Of a stretch of DNA of 64,000 nt, positions 1 to 15,400 are shown in pieces; position 1 is the stretch's first letter; each line of letters starts with the position of its first letter. The DNA comes from Styela clava (Eukaryota; Chordata; Ascidiacea; Stolidobranchia; Styelidae), in assembly GCF_964204865.1 (NCBI RefSeq), contig NC_135262.1, positions 15,376,001-15,440,000 on the forward strand, given 5' to 3'. Below the pieces are notes generated by a model. It did no database searches. It was not told the DNA's origin and saw nothing but the letters and a program-made list of their open reading frames with translations. The position numbers and the translations under genes were made by a program.

Positions 1-487
1 CAATATTTTTGATTTATGTTCGATTTTTATCATTCTTCTACTGCAAAAAGTTCTCGGTTCGGTATTCCTCACTCATTTCATTATACCCTGGGGTAGGTCG
101 TTGTAACATGCGATTTCATCATATTTTGAGTAGTGTTCATGTCGAGTTTACCCAAACCCAGAAACCCTGGGTCTGGAGCACTTTTTGAAGCTTGAAAGTG
201 AAACCAATTTTTTGGCAAAACCTGTTTCTCAATATAAGGTCATAATGATTGCTGACTCGTAAATTTCCGTCAGGCATTTGAAAATTTCTGTATGAATGGT
301 GATTTTTAAGTTGTGAAGGGCTGAAGACAGCATTTGCCAAGTACCAATGTTGTAACAGTAGGTTGGGTGTTTAGATAGAAAAATAATATATTGAGCTACC
401 GGCCTGCCGCTGAGACTGCTAAAACCCGATACCCGGCTTTCAAAATAGTAGAAACTATAGTATAATATCATTTGTTTTTGCTTTTAG
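1..487. other. exchanger intron, no recognised feature
   Basis: This stretch leads up to the acceptor CTTTTAG of the first visible exchanger exon. I find no exon or full repeat in it. The short open frames here lie on the opposite strand and have no family resemblance. Confidence 0.5.
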
Positions 488-3400
488 GATTGTGTTTGCT
501 GGTTTTATTATGAATTCATATGTCGAGCACAACATTTCACCGAAATCTCACACGACTGTAAAATACGGAATGAAAATGCTTGCTGGAATGTGCGAGACTA
601 TTATTTTCATGTTGTTGGGTATTGCAGCAGTAAGTGATTTCTGGCAACACTGGAATACTGGATTCGTTATATGGACTCTGATATTTATTACAATATACAG
701 GGCTATTGGTAAGATATGTGATTCGTATGTAAAAGTGAATAATTTATAATTACGAAAACATCCTAAATATTGTTTTTCAAATTGCCCCGTACAAGGCTCT
801 TTACGAGCAGTCGTTTAGAGCAAGGCTTCTCAAACTGGAGGTTGTGACCTCGCAGGGGGCGCGCAACAAATTTGAGGGCTAAAAGGCCGCAAAGACTACA
901 CCAATTTCACACAAAGTACCAGATCTGATGTACTTTTTTAGACTTTTGATTTATTAAAACCCAAATATTTAAAACTAGTGCAAAACACAAATATCATGAT
1001 TTTGAGAGAATACATAGGATCAGAGAAGAGCGTGCGCTTGCATAACAATGTTGGGTGGGGGAAAATTTTAATACTGTATATCGGAAGGAGTCGCGAGATT
1101 AACAAGTTTGAGAATCCCTGATTTATAAGTCCTATAGGTTCTTTGCCAACGAACTATTCCAGTTCCGAAGGAATAAGACATTATGCGTCATAATGAGTCA
1201 AACAAATATATTTCAAAAAAATGTCAAATAAAAGTGAATCCACAGAACCCCAGCTAAACTGTCAAGCACTCTCGGGTGCTACACTCTTCTGGGCCGCGAA
1301 TATACTTCTGATTCCAATTATGGCCTGCGGCCAATAAAGTTTGGTAACCCCTGTCCTAAAGCAAATCAAATTATTACTTCCAGGCGTTGTTGTTCTTACA
1401 AAGATTCTAAACTATATTCGATTGGATAAAATCAACGCCGTTGATCAATTTGTTATGGCTTATGGTGGTTTACGTGGAGCTATTGCTTTTTCACTGGTTT
1501 CTCTCACATCGTCAGAAGTTGTTCCGGCAATCAAAACAATGGTCTGCGCTTGCATCGTTTGCATTTTGTTCACATCATTCGTTCAGGTAAATCTTAGTTT
1601 AATTTACATGTTCTCTTCGACAGGCTTATCTGTATCATGATTCCAAGCTTTTTAAAAAAAGATAAAAAAAACATTTGGTGTGAATCTTTTTTTGTTTATC
1701 GGTATTTTCTATGTTGGGATGGTGTTTTAAAATATTTATTAGGACTAATGTTTTGTTAGGAATATAGATAACAAAACGATGTTATCATTTAAATGACATT
1801 TTTTGGCTTTTGCGATGAATGTACTTTTGAAAGATTTATATACTCTGACCTAAAATGATATTTGCACAAAAGGGTCAAGGTTTGCCCTTCGTTCTTTATG
1901 TAGATATTTATATTGTTGTCAACTTTACCCCATATTTTAATTAAATACATTTCATGATATAATATGTCCGTTTTTTATACGATCCTAGTAAGGTCAGTGG
2001 ATAATTGTACAGCCCTCCGCAGAACAAGCATGCAAATATATAAAAAAAAGAATTAGTGCAGTTGTATCAAGTTTACCGATTGATATTTCATATGCATTCA
2101 TGTCATTAAATATGGAAATAATGTATTGCTTCGTGTTATATGCTAAACATTTTAGAATAAAAAGAATATTCAAAGTGACATGACCATGAATGTTTATCAT
2201 GATCAAATTCATTTATGTAAAGAAGGACAGTTGTCTTCATTTGTTATATTCGTAAAAGCTTTTATGATGTCACAGTGCCAATAAATCACTTCTCTATTGA
2301 ACTCTTAACATTGATTAAAATGTCTTCTAACATATGGCTTTTTGCGAGCAATCTCAGAATTGATTTATCATTAGATCATGGTTGGTGAAGCATGGTCTAT
2401 ATAAAACTAATTTTCTTATTATGGGCAAATTGATTTCAAACTAGAAAATTACTTTGGTATTGAAAGAAGTTGGCAATTTGGATAGTATAAATGGGGGAAG
2501 TTTTTTTGTAAACTATAAAAAAGACATCAGAAATTATGTCATCCTATTGTACACCATCAATATTCTAAGACTAGTATTATCTCTGTTTGCCAAATAGCAG
2601 TCAATAAACAAATGAATAACCAGAACTTCTACATTATTGGATTTTCCATCAATACTTATATTTATTTAGTCAATATTCCTAATTGTTGTGTAGTGACTCC
2701 AGCTTACTAGGCGCTGGAATCAGTTTTTCTCATCAACTTTTAAATCTTAATTTACTGAGGGCTGGATTTTCTATTATTCATGAGTCTTGTTTGCGTGGAT
2801 GTCCGAAACAAATCAAATAAATTTCAGAATTATGAATGTTATGTGGACAAAATGACATTTCTCGTACATTAGACATAATTATATTTGCAGTCGAGTCATT
2901 CTAATTAAGTTATTTTATTAAAATGCATTAGCTTCTCTGTATTGAGTTATAGTAATAAAATCTGTGACTAATCAAATTTGGTCTGGATTATTTATGTGCA
3001 GGGTTTGAAATTAGAATTATTCATATGCAAGGTACGAAATTAGAATTATTTTTGTTTTGGCTAATGTCAGGGATAATTATTTTCGTTGTCTTTATTGTGT
3101 CATAGTGGTTTGTGGTTTGTAACAATCTTTGTATGTGGTGATCGGAATGTATGTGGTGCTGTGATATGATGCTGATGTAGAATTGTATCACCGCAGTAAA
3201 ACCAAATTAGTATTCAGAAAGGGACCTTTTTTGTCATTATAATTGACTTCTGCCATCTTTTGGTTTGGGTAGTGCCTTATATCCATTTGTGTTAGAACCA
3301 AATTACAATCTATGCTGGTAACTTCATGGCTGAGTGAGCTTTTTCACTCATTTTTAATAAATATTATACACAATCTTGTTATTAATTGAATTCAAAATTA

Positions 3401-6400
3401 ATGTTCAAAATCAAAAACGTTGATTTTCAAAAATTCAGGAAAATTAATTTATATTGAAATGTTATTTAGCCCTTTTGAAGGCTGCCAGGGTTTTGTTTTT
3501 AATTTTACAAAGGATATCTTGTTTATTCCGGCTGATAACACAACTGCAAGATTTGAAATAAAAATTGATGCCGGTTAGTCTTAATAACTGTGTTGACATC
3601 ACAGGTTGCATGTCTCGAATTGCCACCTCACCCAGGGTGTAAAAAATTGGGTGAGCAATGCTAAACCGAAAAAATTCTGATTCTTCTGAAAATAGTATCT
3701 TCTTAGGTTACTGTACTTTTCGTTAGTGGCCGCTCACTGCTCAGCACATTGCCTTTTTCGGAAGAAATGCATCAATATTCACCATATAAAAATGAAATAC
3801 GGGAAAACTATCCACACATCCAGATCACATAAGTGCATTCCGTTAATTTTGATTTAAAAAAATAATATTCTAGTTTGTAGTCTTTTGATAAATTCCTTTC
3901 GTATAGTAGTTAGTAGACATCTGGTTCAATGGTATTTTAAAACAGGTTAGACAAACATTGATAATGGCGGTGTCTGTGCTAACATTGACATTACCAACGA
4001 CCGAAAAATAAATATTTGGTGACATATTAGTAACATTTCTAATTGGTTTCTCTTATTAATTTTTTTCGCAGGGGTCGACTATTCGACCAATTGTCGAGTT
4101 ACTACATGTAGCGACGGCAGATGAACATAAAGAAACGATGTTTGAAGACATTAACATGAGGGTATGGAGTATTTATTTTGGCGATGGCCTAATGCGTAAA
4201 GAGTGTATCAGGGGGTTAAAAATAGTGTTGCAATTTCACAAATGAGATGCTATTTTAAATTTTTATGTTTTTTTCTGATATTTTTTTGAAAAAATGTTGA
4301 TAATGACATTTATTTTAGGGGAAATTGACTACAAATTTGAGTTGTTTTCCATTTTTTCAAATATTTGATATTTAAAATTTTCATGATGCTCATTTTTTCA
4401 TTGAAATTGGCAGATTTATCCTTTATAAATCATTCCCATTTAACAAGATAGAAAGTATTTGTTGTTTTTAATTATGAATTTGATGGAAAATATATCACTA
4501 GTTGAATGGCTTTGTTTTTTATTGATTGCCGCGTCAGGCGTCAGCCTTACTTCACTTATTAAGTGTAAACAATAAACAAACATATTTTCTATTTTTTTAT
4601 TTAAGCATATGTCACAAACTAATTTAAATAATTGAGTGGATGTAATTTAATATTCTTAGCGACACCTGAACAAAGAATATCGGAAACAAATGTACAACAT
4701 AATTTCATTTCGTCGTAAATCTAATTGACTTAAATGACAGGCAGTCAGTGTTACATTTCATTCTGGTCTGGTAGATTAGGGTGTGCCTCATTGACATTAA
4801 AAATTTATAAATTTGCGTCTGCTGTTCATTAAAATTAGACATGCAGTATGATTAACTGATTTCTAATTAATATAGGTAATGTTCGGTCATTTTTTGACAT
4901 TGAGAAAGGTAGCCATTTATATTCTTTCGATTTAAAAAAAACTTAAAATTTTCACCTTTATCAATCTAGAGACAGTATATCAAATTTTTGTTACTTTAGA
5001 ATTTGTAATTCAGAAGAGTTGAGTGAATTAAATATGAACATTTTAAGTCATTGAAATTATCATTTGTTAAACCCCTCATCACGATACAATTCATTGTAAA
5101 GCATGTTTGAACTCACAAAATATTGGGTTCTAATTCCACACCCACAATTTCGCCCAGGGTGTAAAAAATTGGGTTGCCAATGCCGAACTGGAGATTTTGA
5201 TTCATTCGAAAATAATACTGGAGCTCCCAACACATCAGAAATGAATGGTATCTTGTACCAGGTCTCAATTAGAATAAGAGGTATGAACAAAATTGCTGGT
5301 CCCCATCTTTCCTCTTTCCATTTCTCTTATTTTGTATGATCTAAAGCAGAGTTTCCCAAATTTTTTGGGCCACGGCCCCCTGTTTGTGAATTTTATTTTT
5401 GACGGACCCGCATCCTATGTCGTATCAATTTCTGTGCCTAACGAACGAGGAAGGATAATATTTCATTTACAACACAAACAACATTCTATGATGGATGAGG
5501 TTGCACAATTTATCAAACCTTGGAGCATTTTTGTGACAATAAAAAATAGGTTCGACTTTACGGCAAGTCTCGACCTGTATTCTGTCATCATATTGGTTAG
5601 AGCTAAAAATGCTGACTCACACATATATTTACAATTTCAATTGCCTTTTTCTCACAGCAATGAATATTTGTCCGCAACGCTCAACCAAAATGATGCAACC
5701 GCTTTTCGATTGAAATCAATCATTACAGATTGATCCGACTCTTTCCACATTGTGTGTATCCCCCAGGGGTTTGCAGACCCAGTTTGGAAACCCTTAGCTA
5801 AGGATGCTAATGTAATATATTGTTTTCACAGTTGATTGACCATCTAATGGCTGGAATTGAAGATTGCATCGGTCATAGAGGTCACCATTACTGGACACAA
5901 AGGTAATTTTTTTTTTATCTTGATTGTTTTGTATTTAGACTTTCTCTCAAATAAACAACTTCAACATAGAATCCATGATTCAAATTGCTACATTAGGAAA
6001 TATATAAAATTGAACGTAAGGTAGTGTGATGCAATTCTGTTGAACTGAACTGAACTAAGTTAGCTATTCTAATTATGGTGTGTTTGCCTATTCATTACAT
6101 GCAAATTTACTAGTGCAATGCATGGGAAGTGGAAAATAATTGAATAGGCATTATTCATATCAACTTGGCAGTTATGTGTTTTCACTTCCTGTAATTTTTC
6201 CGTCTTTTTTCTAGTTTGTAGTTTTAGTAAGTTTTTATTTTAGTTTGATATTTTAATTTTTTGCGTTTGACGATATATAAAGCATTTCTATTTTATTATG
6301 AATTCAGTTCTTAATAACATATCTCAACCGAGTTCATGTTATTTTAAAGAGTGTTTATTGGAATTTTCAACGTCTTTTAATAATTACACTTATAGGGGCC

Positions 6401-9400
6401 ATCAAACTATATATTATATCGATAAATTCTCTTTGCAAGTTATTATTAAAACACTTTAAAACCTAATTTATTTGATTATATTTCGCTTCAATTTTTTTCT
6501 GTGAGAATATTTAATGTATACAGAAAGATCAGTGACATAAGCGGATAAGTATAAAATCATTAACTGTGAAGTTAGGTCTTGAAACTTTCCGCTTCACAGA
6601 CAGCATGTGACGAATTCTCGTTTCTAAATGAAAAAGTCCTGCAATCATGTGTAGGAAATAATATTTTACTAATAATAAGACAGATATGACAGGTCATTTA
6701 TTCATTTACATTAGCAAAGGATAACATATATATTAGTATCATGCTTTTTTGGACATTCAACACACTTGTATGCAATTTTTAATAGATTGGTTTTAAACGG
6801 AACTTGAGGACTATTGTTCATGAAGAAGTTAATAATTCAAAAAACTGTGTATCCAAATTATACTATTGTACCATGTCCATAATTTTATACCGATTTTCCC
6901 TTTTTCAGTTCTATTACAAGTTTTGGAGACTGTCTGTGTTAGCCAAGTGAATATACCCCCTGCCTATAGGTTCCAGTTCGGGGGCTGTCTGTGTTAGCCA
7001 AGTGAACATACCCATAGGTTTCAGTCCCTTTATACAATTTGATGTAAAATAGGTGAACACAATTAGTTACCTCTATATTGATACACTTTCTCTGGAAATT
7101 TCTGGATATGCCCCTATATCGACGCAGGTTCCAGTTCGGGGGCTGTCTGTGTTAGCCAAGTGAACATACCCATGGGTTTCAGTCCCTTTATACAATTTGA
7201 TGTAAAGTAGGCGAACACAATTCATTACCTCCATATTGGTACACTTTCTCTAGAAATTTCTGGATATGCCCCTATATCGACGCATGAAATCCAAATTGGG
7301 CTAAGTCCATTTTTCTAGTTTTGAAAAAAGCGCAAAAAACGTTTTTTTTTTGTTTCTTTTTTTTATTTCTCTAATACCTTACATCAAGGATGTCTAGTTT
7401 TTATGGTCCACCAAAGTTACAATGAAGGCCATATTTAGATGGTATAGAAGAAATTGTGCTCCGCCCCAATTTTTTTGGGTTTTTTTTTTTGGACTTAACC
7501 CTTTTTGGCTCTCAATTTTCTGGACCAGAAGCAATTTTATTGGACTTAGGGCCCCTTTATTATGTTATTATAGAGGCTGGTATGGACTTAGCGCTTTGTA
7601 TTATATTTTTTAAGAGGAGCTATGTCCAAAAAACGGACTTAGCCCCAACTTACAATGCAGTTATCCAGAGCTAAGTCCACTATAGTAGACACAGCTCTGT
7701 TTAGTTCTCAAATGCCCTAAAAAAAAGCAGGGTTATGTTCATAGCTGTCTTGAGATCTAGCTAGAGCACCTAGAGATAAGGCAAATAGACCAAAATGTAG
7801 AGTTAAGTCCAGGAAAATCAGCAATTGAAAAATGTCATTTTTTGGAAAAGTGGACTTAGCACTGTTTGGTTTTGAGGTGTCGATATGTAGGCTATGTTTT
7901 TGTTTAAATCAAATTTGTCTCATAATTAATTAAATATCGTTGACCAGATATCGCCGGATTAAAATATAAGGGGCCTAAGTCACGTTTTGGGGAAATTCAC
8001 TTTTTTCAATACTTTGGGGTTTTGAGCCATGCTCTACAAGATGGTGGTCTTGAAATCCTGAAGTTCTCAATAATAAAAATTTTAGCTGGACTTGGGACTA
8101 TAATATTTTGTAGAAGTTAAGAACAGAATAGCCATAAGTTCCACTATGATGGGCTTGGACATCAGAAATAAAATGTCTGAAACTTACATCTCTAAGAATT
8201 TGTTCAGTGCAACTTGGACCTAAGTCACCTCGTTTTACTTTGCATACCATACAAAAAATTTCAGAAGTTGTTGAAAACCGAATGGGCCTTTTTGGGGGGT
8301 AAAAAACAGAAGGGAAGTGCCAAAATATATTGATTACAAAGATATTCTCATCCATATTGAAATAACCAGAGCTCAGGTCTTTACTAAGTGTGAATATCTA
8401 GAAATTAAAGGATATTGGAATTCAAATTTGTTTTTTTGTATTTTTTTCAACCTCAAAATTGTGACTTAGGTTGTTCTGTTCTCATCTGGCGATATTATTC
8501 CACAATATTATTCGATTCCGGCTGACACTGGTTTGCTTTTATTAAATCAACGACTCTGTTACTGTTTTAGTTGAAAACCATCATTCCCTTTAAATAAATT
8601 ATTCAGCGACGAATAACCACATAGTGAAAATTTGATGTCACTTTCTCTGCTTTTAATTCGTCTAAGGTCGATTTGTGTCAAATTTAATGCATTTAGTATG
8701 CTCTCAAGAGAAAAGCTGTCTGTTATCTCGGAGTCATTTATGTTTTATTAACTCAATTGAATACCATATTATTATTATAGTTTCATATTATGATAATTTT
8801 TTGTAGAAATTTTTAACAAGGGTGTCACTGGGCTACCTTTTAACAGAATTAAAATGGAATTATGTCCCCTTTTTGCCCTCTATTTCATATTCAAAGAATC
8901 TGAAGTTTTTGTTGCATTTTTGGTACTCCTGTAGTATGTGTACCAGGTTAGGGTTAGGCCATAATTTTATTCCGATTTTACTTATTTTAGTTCTATCACG
9001 AGTTCTGGGATTGTCTGTGTTAGCCAAGGGAATATACCCCCTGCACATAGGTTTCAGTATCTTTACACAACTTGATGTTAAGTAGCCGAACAAAATTAGT
9101 TACCTCCATATTGGTACACTTACTTCTGGAGCGCCACATTTTCTGATGTTTCACTGCGTTGCTGTGCATAAACAGTCGGCTGGTTGGGAAAAACAATATT
9201 ACAAGTTATCTTCAACATAAAAATGCATTGTTTTGTGATTGAATATTATTCATTTATATCAATACTCTTTTTCTTGTCTGTTGTCACCTACAGGTGTATT
9301 ACAAATTACAATTAAAAAATTGGAATAACCATGTTAAGAATGAGAACTGTTTTCATAATAAAATTGTGATGGGAGAAAACGCTCTGTACATTTGTATCAT

Positions 9401-12400
9401 GAGGCTTTATTTTTTTTAACAGGCTCACCAGGCTCAATACAGATTACTTGATGAAATGGTTTGTTCGAGAACCTTACAAAACACATGACCAAGTTATTTT
9501 GGAAACATTTCACCGGATTAATAAGAGAGAAGCTCATGATATGTTACTGGAAATTGAGAGAGGTATGTGCCTTGAAAAGATGCTATGTGGTCTTAATATT
9601 GATGTTTCAAAATGAAGTTTCATCATTGTTACAGTGATACCTCGGTAGTCGAACATAATTCGTTCAGGATTGGTGTTCGACTACCAATTTGACCGAGTAC
9701 TGAAACTTTTTTGACATAAGAAATAATGGTAATTATTTTGATAGTTCCTAAGCATTCCAAAATGCCCAAAATATCAATAAAACGTGCATTTAAACAATAA
9801 TAAGCACCAAATTTCTGTTCAAGTACCACACGCAGCCTTTTTACCTTGAATTTTTTGGTCGGCTCCCGAATTGTTCAAGTACCGGCTCATTCGACTACTG
9901 AGGTATCACTGTATTTTAAACAGGGCTGAAAAGTTGGGAAAAACTTGCTATCGATTCCTGAGACACTGGGTCGTGAAATACGTGAAAAATTTTGAATTTG
10001 ACTCCAACTCTGAACTTTTGAAATTTTGATAACAAGAACATTGGCACATGCAAGCTTCAGTTAATAGACTTATTAATATTGTTTAATAACCGTGATGTAT
10101 TCCCCAGGTTCTACTTCAGTGAAAACATGCCAACCTCCGACTCCTGACACCACATTCCTGGTTCTAAGATTATGTTTTCCATGTTAAAATGAATTTTAGA
10201 CAGATTAAAATTTTTTTTCTAATTTACCTACCGGTATATAATGCGACATCATCACTTGATTTTTCAGGTGGAAGTAGCAATGAATTAGTTTCTGAAAAGA
10301 CTCTAGCAAATTTATTGTTGCCAATGGAGATGAGAAGATCATATTCAACAACTTCTTTCTCTTCTATAATGTAAGATGAACTAAACCTATTTTTTGTCCA
10401 TTAACTATTGGAGAGTTTAAATTAGCAAAACCTTTTTTGATTGTTTCCTAGCGAGAATAAGGATTGCATGTTACAAATTTCCATAGAAATTAAATGGGAA
10501 GGTAATGGCCCTAACAAATAATGTCCATAACAACAACAAGAACAATAGCAACAATTTCATGACTGTGGAAATTCGAAAAAAATCTTTGAGTAGTAGAAAT
10601 TTGGAATCGATTGGTCCATTAGTTACGGAGTAATTCCCTCTCATACAAAAATGATTGTAACATCAACAACAAGAACAATAGCAACAATTGCATGACTCTG
10701 TGGAAATTTGAAAAAAATCTTTTGAGTAGTAGAAATTTGAAATTGATTGGTTCATTAATTATGGAGCCACCGTAAAAATGATTGCAGCAACAACAACAAG
10801 AACAATAGCAACAATCAACAAAACAGTTTATATGTCAACTTGTGTTCAATAGAAATATGAATAACATCGTTTGGCTTTTTTGTGGTTTGGGAAAATCTGA
10901 ATAACATTCGTTTGTCCCTTTTTGGTTCGAAAACATATATCAATGGTTCAGTCAGAGTTTATTGTTTATTTTTCAAATAACCAAATCGAAACCTTTTTGA
11001 CAGGAGAAATCAATCAGATGCATGTATTGATATGAGAGCACTAGAAATGCAACGACAATCTGCTGTTATAATAAGCGATGCTGCTGAAGTTAGTGATGCC
11101 CATCATTTACTCAAGAAGAATATGTATCGTCCAAGAGCAAAAGTATGTTTTTAATAGGAATAATAAAATCTCTTTCCATGGAATAGCAAATTCCAGAGTA
11201 TTTTGAGCTTTCGTTAGATCAGGGGTCACCAAACTACGGCCCGCGGGCCGGATCCGGCCCGCGACGTCATTTTATCCGGCCCGCGGCGTCATTTTATCCG
11301 GTCTGCAATAACACACAGAAATGGCTAAATTTTTTTCAAAGGGAGATTTTCACGAGCATCGTCGTCCTTGTTTATTTCGTAACATTGGCCAATCGGCAAG
11401 ATGCAAAAAAGTGACGTAATAATAGGCCTTTCCGCATCCGCTCAGATACTTTTGTCACCCTGACAGATTTTCAGTCGTGGTTGTAAACAAAACTTCGTTT
11501 TTGCAACTTTGAATGCTACCAGCACGTAACGTTTTCTGCGATACACTTGTACACTCGTGGCGTGTGCTTTCGGCGGAACTGTTTGTTTTTTGTGCTAAAA
11601 TAAACGTCGAATGTGCATTTTGTGCTAACAGTACTGTAATCCCTCGCGTACTGCTTCAATTTCAAAAGCCACACTAACTTTTGTACTGCTTCAATGCGGA
11701 TATTCATGTAGGTATGTTACAAAAAAATTGAAGTTCATCCGATTTAAATAAAAACTGCTCCAGTGGAAAGATCTGAGTAAAAATAGAAAACAATACCAAG
11801 TTTATAATAAATGATCAAGAAATAACGGAGATATCGGAATTTTAGTACCGCCCGACAGGCCAATTTTTTCCATAAACATTGTATTACTTTTTTGATAAGA
11901 ACTGAACTAAATATGGAAAAATAACACATATCAATCACTAATCTTTCGTTGTGCGTCACATCTATGGAATATTGAGACTATTTCAGGATTTTATTCTGGC
12001 AACGGTCATTGACACCGCCAAAAGATCGTCGTAAATAAACGCTGGAGTGCATGATAGTTTGACAGTGGTTCATTGTGGGTAATAATTAACGATGTTTTGA
12101 TTGTACGAACTTCATAAAAATTGTATCATGTTAGGAAAGAAATATACACGTCCACATAAATTTTATTGGTGTCCATAGACAATATCATTAATTTGCGCTA
12201 CGTATAACTGGAGCGTAATTTTTAAAAGCGTCGAATGTTGGGAAATTTATGAGCTAATGAAAAAATCAAATACCAGATAATAGTTGTTTATTTTATCTAA
12301 ATTATGTCAAAATTTCATAGAATTCCAAGCTACAGCAGGCAGTCGTTTTTACAAGCGGTATTTCAACACGGCGTAACGGTACCTAGCAGACGTGATGCAT

Positions 12401-15400
12401 ACATTTTTTGCCGCGGATTTTATAACATCCCTAATTCATGACAGCAACGTTTTGATAACATCTAAACTCAGGATAGTTGTCTCGAAATGGAAATGTCTGG
12501 AAATCATGTTAATTTTTTTTCTTAGAATGTTCTCGATCTATATTCTGCGATATTCCCAACATTTGTGAATTTATTGTATTGCATTGACAAAAATATTCAT
12601 CCGGCCCGTTTCAACACAATTTGAGTCATATCCGGCCCGCGGTCAAAAAAGTTTGGTGACCCCTGCGTTAGATCATAGTCCAACTTCTTCAAACTAAACG
12701 AGATATAACTGTGGGGACGAAAATCATTAAATTCATTATCTGGTTCGAGCATCAAGCAATATCCTAGAACCCTATTTAGTAGACTCAGTAGGCACCGGTG
12801 TTAACATGATATATTCATGGTCAACATTGTTAGAAAAACGTGCGCGATTGCCAGGTGGTTAAAGCATTAGACGGGGTGTGTGCAACAGGCGGCCCGTGAG
12901 CCACATCCCGGCCTGCCAAGCCATTTAGTGTGGCCCGTTATCAACGCTCAGATATTTCCCAATCAGGCTTAAAAATCTTAATCTGGCAGTTTTTTCAAAA
13001 AAGTGCTCACATGGGTATAAGGAATAAATAAATATAATGTTTTTTGCTCTTGTCGCTGCGTTAAATCGGTGGCCGTTTTACCCAGTGCCTTTATTACTGG
13101 AGGAATAAGCGATAGCTCCAATTCCTCATTTTCGTGTGGCTCAGCTTGATGTCCAAAGTTGGTCATATGGCCTACCGACAAAATAAAAGGTTGCACACCC
13201 TTGCGTTAGACTCAACTGTATTGGCTTTGCAGGTTACACATCTGGTATTGAAGTCTCAGTTTATTTATTCCTCATGTAGATCGTTGTTTTTTATATTAAC
13301 AAATTATCGTATTTTTTACAGACTGATTTCCATTACAAACGTGGAGAAATTGACACATCTCACACTCAGAAACGACAAGAACAAGAAATTTTAATTAGAA
13401 GAAGGATTCATAACAGAAGAAAGAAAACACAAAAACACAGGAAGCACAATAAACATTTCAAGGTAGGTATTGTTCGACATGCATAAGACAGAAATATTGT
13501 TTTTGATTTAATAAATCTGTGAAGAGTGCTTTTCAGAATACATTTATTACAATAATATACCTATTGATTATATTAAAATGCAAAATTACATATGAATGTG
13601 CGGTTCTCAAACTTCCATGATACATGTCCTCTTTTCAAAGACTCCCAACACTCTGTAGGCCCATGGTTTCCAATAGAAAAAAAATACAGTGATACCTCGA
13701 TAGTCGAAAGACTTCATACTTGAACAATTTGGTAGTTGACCAAAAAATGCTGCGGTACTCGAACGTAAATTTGGTGCTTGAAAACCCAAGCGTGCCGTCG
13801 AGTGAGATGATGCCGCACTCAAAAACCGAACCCCATAAAACCCTCAAAAATTTGCTCAAATGTACAGTAACTGATACAATTTTAGTTTGCTGTAAATCAA
13901 ATATATATATTGTTTTATTGAATCAAATCTAAGAAAGTAAGTCTCCTTTTTCCACTCGTATTAAGAATGACCCTATTAGAAATTTGACATCATTCTTATG
14001 TTATTTATATGAATAAATGTAGATTTATATAAATATAAACCAGGTTTTTTTTTTAAAAGTTCAATTTTTTTTTATAAATTGCAATAATATTTACCAATAC
14101 CATAATATAGTTTGTTGGCCCCTACAGAATAATATGGCCCCTATTGAATAAAGTGAAAAAAAAACTTGATCATATTAAAACAAACCTGGTTAAGATATAT
14201 TGAGAACTGACTTCATAACAAAATTGAAATCGTAAGGGGACTTTATGAACACTTTGTATAATAAATATATTAAAATTACTGGATAATTTCAGCAAATTAG
14301 CCAAATATTCAATTTTGGAGACAATGGACTTTGATTTCAATTTTATATTATCCATCTCAGAACCATACATAAGCCGATTGTAAGTTTGGCAATAAATTAC
14401 CTGTAATTTCAGAACGTTTTACAACAACCATCAAGATCAAGGAATGGTTCGTTTCAAATGAAACCGAAGACGCACCACCATCACACAGGTTTTTTTTTAA
14501 AGATATTTTGGTACTCCCATCCCGTAGTATGTGTACCAGGTTAGGGTTAGGCCTCAATTTTAATTCGATTTTCCTTATTTTAGTTCTATTACGAGTTCGG
14601 CGACTGTCTGTGTTAGCCCAGCGAACACACACCCCTGCCCATAGGTTTCAGTCCCTTTACACAACTTGATGAACAAAATTAGTTACCTCCATATTGTTAC
14701 ACTACTTCTGGAGCACGGATATTTTAATGTTTAGTACCGGTAATTATTGTCAAAACTGTTATAGCAGAATAAATACCAAAATATTAGCGATGCTCAAAAA
14801 ATGTGATATATGAAAATAATATAATGGATTCTTTTTTACAAAAAACTTTTCCAAGATTTATAATAATTTGAATTATCTTAAATCAATACACTTATTTAAA
14901 ACTGATAGAAATATTGAATGCACAGTAGTGTGAAGGAATATATATATTCCCTTTCGAGGAACTTTGCTTGCCGCAAGGTAACGCCACTCACTCCGAAATT
15001 GAGGAGATTGATCTCTTAGCAGAGTTGTGGGCAACCATTGAAATGCCAAGAGCCACTGATTAGAGTTATTGAGTAGAATTATTTAAATTCATAAGGACAT
15101 AAATATGAGCAACATTTCATTCTTTTTCAATTTTTAGACCATTTTTTCACTTTCTCACTGTTTTTACTTTTTCTATAGTCTTCACTATATTATTATTATT
15201 ATGTTAGACTAGGTTCGAGTTTATAAAAAACGTCTTTGCTTTCCAGCGTTAGCCACCATTTATAACAGAAGACAGAGTGGTAATTATGCTTATGTGGCAT
15301 ACCCTTTATTCTTCGCTTTTCAATTAACATAATAATTAATGTATTTAATTATGCGAAAACAATGTATTAAATACAACTCAAATTTAACATTTCTTGAGGA

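Larger units (their letters stand above)
5903..9422 (+). other. 3.5 kb exchanger intron, repeat-filled
   Basis: This intron holds the R1 tandem pair, a region of recurring GGACTTAG words and a full R1 MITE, each listed separately. The first kilobase is AT-rich, with nothing recognised. Confidence 0.6.

Noticed and set aside
5293..5733. 146-codon open frame on the + strand
   Set aside because: Almost wholly inside a hAT-like element, with no similarity to transposases or other families that I can recognise.
8822..9085. 87-codon open frame, with similar peptides at 14.4 and 18.0 kb
   Set aside because: The recurring peptide comes from the R1 MITE in different copies and is not a conserved gene.
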